A stretch of 64,000 bases of DNA from Symbiodinium natans. Taxonomy: Eukaryota; Sar; Dinophyceae; Suessiales; Symbiodiniaceae. The stretch covers positions 61,001 through 125,000 of the forward strand of contig CAJNDS010002074.1 in NCBI GenBank assembly GCA_905221605.1, written 5' to 3'. The position numbers and the translations under genes were made by a program. The number at the start of each line of letters is the position of its first letter. Within the stretch, counting starts at the first letter, position 1. The notes below the pieces were generated by a model. That model was not told the origin of the DNA. It searched no databases and saw only the letters and a program-made list of their open reading frames with translations. This document shows positions 56,301 through 64,000 of the stretch, piece by piece.

Positions 56301-59300
56301 CTCTAAACGACTGTTGGTAAAAGGGGTTCAAATCCCTATAATCCCTTTTAAGGACGGTTAGTATAAGGGGGAACATCCCAAAACAAATCCTCAATTCTTG
56401 TACAGCATGGAGAACTGCCAGGCTGCTTCATCTTCGGATTGCAGACTCGGGCCCAGAACCCTAAACCCTCAACCCTAAACCCTAAACCCTCAACCCTCAA
56501 CCCTAAACCCTAAACCGTAAACCCTAAGGCCTGGCAACGAGGTGCAGCATCAGCAGGCGGAAGAGGAAGGGCTCGCCGCCCTTGCCAGAGGAGAGATGAA
56601 GGGAGGGCTCGGCTTGAAACACTCGGTTTGCCCTCTTCCTCGGCTTACTTGCCGCCTTGCGTGAGATTCTCAAGTGGGATATGCTCATCGACAGTGGCAG
56701 GGGCTTCAGCCGCCCACCTTGCTCAACCGCTGCAGCAGCTTTTCGGCAAGCGTCTGCGGATCGTTGAGTAGATCCTGGGAACATCTGCAGGCTTTTGCTC
56801 CGTTCTCTACTTTAAATACAAGGGGGGCGCGGCATGACCGGGATCCGAGGAAGGGACCACCATGTAGAGAGCTCACCCTAAACCCTACACCCTAAACCCT
56901 ATATAAACCCTAAACCCTAAACGCTAAACCCCCTTCAACTTTTGGCTTTAGACACAGCAATTTGAGGAACTCTAAGCCTCCAGCAATAGCGACGAAGTTC
57001 ACGACCGTGCTGTCCTTTCTAGCGTTTTTCCTCGCCTGCGAGGAGGAATGGACTCACAAATCGAAGGGTAGCTTTATGGTCTCTTAGTATGGGCCCTGAA
57101 AAGGGTATACCCTATTCAAATTAAGGGCCCAGACATCAGACCCCTTTTTTAATGAGGTAAGGGCCCATACTGAGGGCCAACGAAACTTCCCTTAGAACAA
57201 AGGCCTTTTGGAGTGCGTTATGGTTTGCCGGTGCCAGTGTAAGGCCCCTGCCGCCTTTTTTGCTGCCTGGGGTGGGACTTCACCACGACAAACACGACAT
57301 TCACACCAGTGTATCATCCGCTTGTAAACCACACGCTTGAACAAGCCATGCATCCAAGGCACTTTCTTCGCTCGTTTGAGTCTCTTCACGCGATTGCCCG
57401 TCTTCTTGGCACCCACGATGCCCGTGACGGCCTGCGCGCAACTCTGACAATTCTGCAGCTCAGGCTTAAGGCGTTGATTGCAAGCTTTCGGCTCAGATCC
57501 GCATTTTGCCTCGTTGATGTTCTCATCCTCTTCTTCATCCTCACTCTCATCGAGGATGCCTTCGAGTCCCTGCGATTGGCCGACACCATCCGGTATGCAG
57601 CACAGAAAGCCATGACGTCAGCATCTGGAGCAGGAAAGTGCTCAGTTAAACGGCCTTGGTTTTGTTGCCCAGGAAGAGATGTGCCAAAGCCTCGGGACGA
57701 TCGTGCTTGAAATCTGTGGCCAGTGCCATCAAGGCGATGACTGTGGCCCCAAGCATCACTCAAAAAGTCGAGGTTCCTACAGCCGCGATCTTCAAATCAG
57801 GATGCAGCAGCCCCGCACCTGCGCTTGGCCATGCAAGCCATACAGTACAGCTCTGTAACAAGGCTCCCCTGATGAAAGCTTCTGAAACACTTTCTTTACT
57901 GGCTGCGGGCAAATCCGGGAGAGCATTGCTTGCGAGAGCCACAACAGCCGCTCAGAGATATTGGGACCACAAACCTAACCTTATCCTAACCTTAACCTTA
58001 AACCCTAAACCGTATACCCTAAACCCTAATCAGCTTTGTCGAAATCTGGGGCTCGCAGCTAATGAGGTTGGCAACGTGCGAGTCGCACCAGACCTCAGTG
58101 CCCATGCCGGGCTTAGCGGTTTAGGGTTTATGGTTTAGGGAGCAAGATGGTGGTTTCCGAAATTAGGGGTACCTTGTTTGGATCCTTCTGATGAGGGAAT
58201 CCTACTATTTGGGGGTCTATCTTGCGGGCCGCCTCTTTTCGTAAAATGCTGCTGCTAAGAGCTGAGATTCCGGCATTTTGGCGGTACCTGAGCTGTCACT
58301 GAACTTCTGGATGTGGAATCAAGAGAGATCAAACGTCCGACAGAATCGGCTTTTCTGAGTGAGACCATGCCATGTAGCTTGGGGTTTCATGTAGCATGGG
58401 GTCCCAAGAAACATTTTCAATTGCACCGTGCCCTTGGCAACGTCTGTCAATCTCACAACCAAAACATCTGGCTAGAGACCCCCACCACCTTTGCATAGCC
58501 GGCGCGGTCAAGGTGAGATTGCGGCTGTGACGACCGCCCACCGTTTCTGCACCGTGTTCCCCTCCTCTCCTTACATCCCTGTTGCTGCCCAGCTTCATGG
58601 TGATGAAAACGGCACACGCATGCCGACACACCTGCCAAGCAGTAAGCAGGGTCTCGCACCGGTGGTGTGCACAGCTCAACCTGGACGTCTAAAATGCTTA
58701 TCATGGGAGCGTACGACAGAGCCCTCTTGACCTCGTGGCCCGGGCGCCTCTGCTTCGGTCTCCTTTAGCCGCGCGAAGAAGAAGTCGCGCAGCTCGAAAT
58801 TGACCTGAGGATGGAAATGTCGCTGGCTGAACCAAGGCAAAAACCCAGGCTAACCCAACGCTGCACACGGCATGGCATCACCCAAGATCAGGCTGTGACC
58901 TTCTGATTCTTAGACTTCTGATTCATGTGCGCGATGTCTCGCACGATATGGGTGAAAATGCTCTTGCGCAAGGCTTTGTCCTGCACTGCGAAGAGACGTG
59001 AGACGCTCCAACAGCAAAGGAAGGGGGAAGAAGCTAGACTCATGTTGCCGCTACTTTTGGCCTGCGATTTGAAGAGCTTGAAGTAGACCGGCAATGTCTT
59101 GCTGCATGCAAACCTGCAAAAAATCAAGACGTGGGCACCCTAAAACCTAAACCCTAAACCCTAAACCCTAAACCCACAACCGGCCATGGCCACGCTGAGC
59201 GTTGGGCTGGTTCCGATTGCGAAGCAGAATCAATGCCTGGCTCATTACAACCCCACGAAGATGACTTCGGGGGCTCATAAGTGCCATGATACTTGGGGTA

Positions 59301-60420
59301 GCTACAGGTTTACAGGTGCCTTGAACCTCCGAGTATCCTCTGAGGCCGCTTGAGAGCAGGATTCACTTGGTGGCTGCCACGCCTGCACTAGCGTGGTCCG
59401 CATGCTGCCGTGCATGACCTCGAAATGCTCGTTCAAAGCACCTGAGACGACGAGGTCGATTTGAAACGCCTGTCATTGAAGCGCGATGCTCACAAGCTGC
59501 CCCAAGCACTCAGATCTCCGCTGATCAAGAGATCTGGAAAGGCCTCAAAAAACAGGGGCCACGTGCGAGCAACCTCGACTGGCTGCAAGGAAAGCAGAGA
59601 CCCGTCCCTCAAGCTTGAGGTCGTGCCTTTGCCCGGTTCGGAAAGCTTGGAGCCACGTGCGCTAGGAACATGACCTGCAACATCCCACTTCTGGTGTGTT
59701 ATTTAGGGGTTCGAATAAGTACTAATAGTATTCCCTAGTGGTCCCTTCATTTTTCTATGATAACCCCAAAACCGCTGGGAATACGAGTGCTTTTCGCAGC
59801 GTTGGTTTCCAGACGCACTCCGACATCTGAAGCTTCCCCACCTGTGAGTTTACGAAAATAGGGGACCCCAAAATAGATCCCAAATACTAGGATCCCCTTA
59901 TAGCAAGGACCCCAATAAGGTACTGTAGCCCTAATATCGTAAACCCCCAAACCTAACCCTAAACCCTAAACCCCCTGAACCCCTGAACCGTAAACCCCCG
60001 CATGGGCTCTCTGCCGGGCCTGTTCTGCAAAAGAGCTGGAGGGCTTCTGCGGCTTCAGCTTGAAGATCTCCATCTGGCTGTCGAAGTGTGACCTTCCCAG
60101 GAAAGGAGGGTTTAGGGTTTAGGGTTTAGGGTTTAGGGTTTAGGGTTTAGGGTTTAGGGTTTAGGGTTTAGGGTTTAACGGTTTAGGGTTCAGGGTTCAG
60201 GGTTGAGGGTTGAGGGTTGAGGGTTTAGGGTTTTAGCGTGTACTACGACTCTGAACCGATCAGGAGGTCAGGCCCATGCCACTGCTGGTCGAACTCCACG
60301 CTGTACGCCTTGAAAGTGCTCGCTATGCAGCTGTAAGATAGCGGTAATTCGGCTGTAATCTCGGACCCTTCCCACCTCCGGGTCCCGCTTCATCAGGTTT
60401 TGCAGCTGTGGCAGGGACAT
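53365..60420 (-). CDS. SDA1: SDA1 homologue (60S ribosome biogenesis), at least 17 exons
   Basis: SDA1/SDAD1 family: an essential nucleolar protein needed for pre-60S maturation and export. Joined in phase, the exons follow the family nearly gap-free: 60420-60376 MSLPQLQNLMKRDPE; 60308-60280 AYSVEFDQQ; 60092-60020 HFDSQMEIFKLKPQKPS; 59582-59519 WPLFFEAFPDLLISG; 59441-59383 ALNEHFEVMHGSMRTTLVQ; 59236-59208 ALILLRNRN; 59113-59062 LPVYFKLFKSQ; 58980-58900 DKALRKSIFTHIVRDIAHMN; 58804-58732 VNFELRDFFFARLKE; 58287-58226; 58093-58057 VWCDSHVANLIS; 57818-57777 LLHPDLKIAAV; 57713-57655; 57569-57363 ILDESEDEEEDE, then basic KKTGNRVKRLKRAKK; about 56590-56531 EPFLFRLLMLHLVAR; 56120-56071 LIGRHQLQVLNLYPPL; 54637-54590 PTQKEVTKVMAALVE. 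Further family-like blocks are YFVTEANSPEVIEVGGNLI (about 54195), FKRRSPLVRRKLL (53817), FRKHKNK (53751) and SLINTYREFCPQM (53425). Donors are GC (at least 6), GA and GT. Joins after 56071, including one unexplained frame change near 53755, and the acidic C-terminus remain unresolved. Confidence 0.88.
55931..56050. mobile_element. family-2 palindromic element in an SDA1 intron
   Basis: Starts GGGGGTTTACTACCCGG, carries AGGGGTACCTTATTGGGG, TTATTATAAGGGGATCC and TATTATTTGGG, and ends TATTTTGGTGAACCCCC. It begins about 20 bp from the donor at 56070, downstream of the LIGRHQ exon of the SDA1 homologue. Confidence 0.75.
56142..56238. repeat. (TTTAGGG)13 array in an SDA1 intron
   Basis: About 97 bp of perfect TTTAGGG units, directly abutting the family-1 element at 56236. 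The last GGG of the array merges with the element's GGGATG end. Confidence 0.95.
56236..56380. mobile_element. family-1 palindromic element, longest copy, in an SDA1 intron
   Basis: About 145 bp, GGGATGTTCCCCCTTATACT to AGTATAAGGGGGAACATCCC. The ends are perfectly inverted for about 20 bp and the longer interior contains further ATCCCTTTTA repeats. It lies in the intron between the HLVAR and LIGRHQ exons. Confidence 0.8.
57086..57172. mobile_element. 87-bp palindromic element in an SDA1 intron
   Basis: Ends AGTATGGGCCCT and AAGGGCCCATACT are inverted. It lies downstream of the acidic-basic exon. A degraded relative may be near 46405-46455 (AGGGGCCCTGACATC). Confidence 0.6.
58150..58246. mobile_element. 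family-2 element overlapping an SDA1 exon end
   Basis: GGTTTCCGAAATTAGGGG, GTACC, then GATGAGGGAATCCTACTATT, ending TTTTCGTAAAA. On the minus strand the element starts TTTTACGAAAA, which is also the end of the SDA1 exon 58287-58226. The donor therefore lies within the element's inverted end (a GA donor after TAC, or a GC donor at 58225). Confidence 0.65.
59847..59950. mobile_element. family-2 element in an SDA1 intron
   Basis: GTTTACGAAAATAGGGGACC to ATATCGTAAACCCCC, with CCAAATACTAGGATCCCC inside. It is followed at once by a CCCTAAA block (59952-60000). A shorter relative lies at about 59700-59765. Confidence 0.7.
60107..60240. repeat. TTTAGGG block filling an SDA1 intron
   Basis: About nineteen units (TTTAGGG, with TTCAGGG and TTGAGGG variants) that take up most of the 187-nt intron between the 29-nt exon 60308-60280 and the exon starting at 60092. 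Confidence 0.95.
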
Positions 60421-60849
60421 GACACGCTCCTTCTCCTCACCATTTCAAAACACACACAGCATGTGACAAGAGAGACCGAGCAAAGGTCTGGAAGATCGGA
60501 GAGGGCGGTCTAACAGTTGTGGTACTTGACCTCGCAGTCTACCGCGCCTTGTCCTCATCAAGACTGGCTACAGCCGCGACAGCAGCCATTGCGCCGGCAG
60601 CACCTGCAAACACCTCGTGCAAGCCAGCAGATTTTTTTGCCGCAGACATGCAATATGCACATGCCACGCAACCATGCAGTCCGAGTTCAGCACAGGGGTG
60701 CCAGCGTCTTATCGGCTGAGCAGCAGCTCGCAAATCTGTTTGGCTTGTCAGCTCTGCTGTTGGCAAGTGTGGCAAGTGGTATGTAGCTTGCAGGGCACGA
60801 TGTCGGGACGAAGGTGTATGGTCAAAGAGACTGCCGTTAAGCTAGTCTG

Positions 60850-62759
60850 GTCGTGCTGACTGATTGTTCAGCGTGACCCACATGTTGATCGAAGCAAGTA
60901 GCACTGCTGGCTGCAGTCCCACTGAAGACTTGGTCAACAAATCTACCTCCCGCAGTGGTGAGCAACGTGGAGCAGGTGCGCAGTAGCAATCTGCACCGAA
61001 GCATGTGGTGCCAGCCACAAGATGAAAAGTGTGTGTGTGTGATCTTGCAGCATCGCTACCACCGAGTTCACACCGGACGCGCTTGGCTTTTGGATCCTCT
61101 TCAACATCGGCGTGTGCTGGCGGCAGCAGCGTACACACGATGCCACTGTAGAGCTTCTGGGAGTTGACGCTCGGCATCTGCTGCTGCTCGACGTAGCAGT
61201 GGAAGCCAGCCTCGAGAACAAGGAGCTTTCTGTGCCAAAACGAAAGAGAGGTGCAGCTCAACTCTCGAAGCACGGCAGTCTTTGAACGTCTGTTAGTTTT
61301 CGAGCTTACGGTTCCGTGTCCGCTCTGGGCTTCTGAAGGGGGCGCACATTGCCGAGGAGGAACCCCATGCTTAGGGTTGCCTGAACGAAAAGCATTATCC
61401 TTGTCCTTTCCTTCCTCGTTTCAACACTTGAAAGGTTTAAGGTGGTATCTCAGCTCGTGCGTCTCCCGTCTGGGGGTCTGGGCTTGACATGCCTCGGCCC
61501 TAAGTCCGCTTTGATTTCACAATCTGACTGTGGAAACCCTCCACAAGATCAGTGAGCTGGATTGAGATTCCAATGTTCGACGACGGAGCACACTCCATTC
61601 TCCCAGCTGCTTGGGTGGAGAAACGGCGCGCACCAGGCTAGCTACGGAAGACTACGGAAGCAGATCAGCAAACAGAGAAATGTTTGCGACGCGGTGGCGC
61701 ATGCCGAGCTTATCCAGCGGACAAAATGCGAACCCTACTGGGCCCTATCGACCCTGAAGCTGACTCTGTTCCCGACCTGCCTCGCTTAAATGGCCCTCGT
61801 GGACGCGAGAGCAGCGTGTCCACGCGGCAGCCAGTGCTTTGACCTCTTCACACCAGTGTCCTATGAGATGCTGCCACACCCGTCGAGCCATCGAGCATGT
61901 CCCTTCATGATTGAGCGGAGGCACCATCTTTCCAATGGCCTCTTTCCCCATGCACCGGACGACGACAAGCTCCTTCAAACAGCCCGCTGTAAGACAGGCT
62001 CCGTCCAGGAATCTTAATTCGGGCATTCAAGGCTGACAAACAGTGCCATAAGAAATTGGATGTACAAGTCTTGCGGTGTTGTGATTTTGGTCGGGGCCAC
62101 GCATGAAAGCCACAAAACCAATCCAAAACAGGTACAATTCTGCTCTTCGCCGAAGCACGCCGATTCCAACAGAGGATTGTTGGAAGCGTGACTCGATCAG
62201 GCCGCTCAAGCGTCTCAGATCCGTTTCTCCCCGCACACTCACCTTGGAGAGCACCGAGATGTCTTCAGTATTCTGGGACTCTCACTTATGCGAACAGACT
62301 GGCAAATTCGTCTTAGCGGCAACGTCTGGTACATCCGTCTCCGCAAGGTTCCGCCGCACCTCTGCAGCATCCCTGGCATGCAGCAGCAGCTGCATCAAGC
62401 GGCGAAGGTGCACGTGATCCTCAACTCACATGCACAGTTGCGGGGACGGCTGCCGTTGCAGCTGCAAGTGGAACTTGGCATCACTCTTGTTGCAAGGCTC
62501 CAACCTTGCCAGGCTCCTGGTATCGGAACACGCGAACTGAAGGCACGAAGGCCACGCGTTGAGGCGCCGCCGCTTTTGCCTGTCGCCTGCCGAGTGCCAT
62601 TAATTTGCCGTGCAGCCGGGTGCGGCCGCCCCCCCCCCCCCCCCCCTGTGTTCAACAGTCATAGTGGACTCACAGAGAGAACTTCGAGTACCTGTTGCAC
62701 AAGGCCAGAGCATTCAAAGCCACGATCAGGGAGTCATCGGTTTCAGCCTGCGGTGGCAT
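60850..62759 (-). CDS. unrecognised multi-exon gene
   Basis: Three first exons join cleanly. Exon 1 (62759-62692) reads MPPQAETDDSLIVALNALAL and ends AG|GTAC. Exon 2 (62504-62430) reads LEPCNKSDAKFHLQLQRQ and ends AT|GTGAGT. Exon 3 (62372-62286) reads DAAEVRRNLAETDVPDVAAK and ends AA|GTGAGA. Introns are 187 and 57 nt. Later coding is likely in 62260-62030 (DLRRLSGLIESRF, then ELYLFWIGFVAFMRGP), about 62000-61750 (GHWCEEVKALAAAWTR) and 61215-61050 (AGFHCYVEQQQMPSV, then ADVEEDPKAKRVRCELGG), but those joins were not resolved. It lies upstream of the SDA1 homologue in the same direction, with its likely 3' end about 400 bp from the SDA1 start. Unlike its neighbour it uses GTGAGT-like donors. No family recognised. 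Confidence 0.55.
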
Positions 62760-63550
62760 CTCCAAAGCTGAGGAAAGGTCAGGAACGTCACAAGAGGCTC
62801 CTACTGAGTCCTACTGGGCCTCCAAGATGAGCCGACCCTTGCTCGACTGCAGAGAACGGCTGTGTTTTGCAAGGCTCCTGCGAAGCAGCGAAGTCGGCAT
62901 CTGACAAACACGCATTGCGTTTAAGGTACGTTCAAGACATTGTCACTGCACGCTGTGCCGAAGAATGTTGACTTGAACCCGAAGTCCTGCCACTTGGCCA
63001 ACAGACATCTTTTGCTGATTCGCACGACCCGCTTCGTCGAAAGGTACAGCACCGGCAACGACGGCGAGCCTGGCTTCTTCAGTCGGCTTTGAAGTCAGAA
63101 GTCAGAGAGCGGAAGAGCGGAGCGCAAGTTTTAAGCGAGGTTGCAACAAATACCAAGCCCAACCGCCACCCGGCGCCTGTTCAGCCAAGAACGGGGTTTG
63201 CCAGTCCGGAGGGAATCGGGGGAAGAGCAAGGTTCGGCAACATGGCCTAAAGAAACCAATGCGTCACGGCTATGTAGTCAAGCTTCCCAAAAGCTGCAGA
63301 TTGAGCCATGTTTGAAAGGTCCCCCGGGCGGAAAGCGAGGGTCAGGCATAGTGCCAATGCGCGACAGCTCTACCATGGCAAAAAGTAAAGAAGTTGCATT
63401 CTGGGGCTTGCTTCGGCTCAAACACCAAAACGCTCCGGAGGGAGGAAGGGGCGGAAGGGAAGGCCGCGGGGGGAAGGCCTTCACACCACATAGGCGCCCC
63501 AAGTTAGAGCCGAAGGGTACAAGAACGACCGCCAGAGCTCCGATGGAGCA

Positions 63551-63754
63551 ACCTAAAACCTAAACCCTAAACCCTAAACCCCGGCCTTCAGCCTGGTGCC
63601 GCTGCATCGCTGGCTCGGCAAGGTGCCTGTCATGGAGCAGCAGCTCATCTTCGCTACGGTTTAGGGTTCAGGGTTTGGGGACTAGGGTTTAGGGTTTTTG
63701 GGGTTTAGGCAGGGTTTAGGGGCTTAGGGTTTAGGGTTTAGGGTTTAGGGTTTA
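63551..63754. repeat. CCCTAAA block and facing TTTAGGG block
   Basis: C-rich units at 63551-63582 and G-rich units at 63658-63754. The rest of 62.9-64 kb shows only weak open frames and, at the very end (63962 onward), a truncated family-2 element (TGGTTTCCGAACTTATAGGG then TACC). Confidence 0.85.
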
Positions 63755-64000
63755 GGCTGCAAAATGGAAACTATTCAACCTTAATACCCCACCCCCCAAG
63801 CCCCCCTAAACTTCGTCTCTGCCTGCGCTGTGTGAGCGCCACACAGCTGCTGTGGAGCTGCCTGGCATGAGCTCTGAGACATGGTTGGAGGCGAGAATCA
63901 AGAAGAAACTCATAGTGAGATCGCTGGACCAGCAAGGTAGCTCAAGGTCTTGGCCTCTGAGATGTGGTTTCCGAACTTATAGGGTACCTTACAGGGCCTT

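Noticed and set aside
62288-62830. 180-codon plus-strand frame
   Set aside because: The minus strand here holds three exons that join in phase with good donors and acceptors; the plus frame also crosses a C tract.
1-64000. GFRVWGLGFRV-type peptides in many frames
   Set aside because: They are translations of TTTAGGG and CCCTAAA repeats, not protein domains.
1-64000. CRISPR arrays, operons, ribosome-binding sites, bacterial terminators
   Set aside because: The direct repeats present are simple-sequence or telomere-like arrays without unique spacers, and the gene structure is eukaryotic.

Overview
The window looks like nuclear DNA of a dinoflagellate. Plant-type telomere motifs (TTTAGGG/CCCTAAA) occur in dozens of short interstitial blocks on both strands. 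The genes are chopped into many small exons. Their introns use GC and GA donors as often as GT, and acceptors usually read AG|G. Simple-sequence repeats are abundant, and almost every recognisable gene lies on the minus strand, as in the one-way gene clusters known from dinoflagellates. Long open frames are therefore a poor guide; most real coding sequence was found by joining exons of 29 to about 300 nt in phase.

Layout, left to right. About 3.0-4.4 kb: exons of a minus-strand coiled-coil protein. 5.1-7.2 kb: a complete-looking three-exon gene for a single-domain, six-helix voltage-gated cation channel with a C-terminal EF-hand. 9-10.6 kb and 14.8-15.1 kb: minus-strand exon fragments (membrane and coiled-coil). 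11-33 kb is mostly repeats with a few isolated exons, including diverged copies of a gene family. 33.2-37.6 kb: two tandem copies of that unrecognised minus-strand family, the second visibly decayed. 42.9-47.5 kb: a secreted-looking mosaic gene with five cysteine-rich modules, an unbroken run of roughly 120 threonines, and a lamin-tail-like domain. 48-53.2 kb: several plus-strand exons around a 730-bp AATT satellite. 53.4-60.4 kb: a minus-strand SDA1 (60S ribosome biogenesis) homologue, reconstructed from at least 17 exons and tail-to-tail with a plus-strand membrane-protein gene. 60.85-62.76 kb: an unrecognised minus-strand gene with a clean first three exons.

At least two families of short palindromic elements (about 80-145 bp) are scattered through the window. 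In the SDA1 gene they and the telomere-like blocks fill most introns, and one element end coincides with an exon end, as expected if such elements create introns. The channel, the SDA1 homologue and the cysteine-rich gene are functionally unrelated; the common theme is gene architecture rather than an operon or pathway. No rRNA, tRNA, CRISPR or prokaryotic-type feature was seen.
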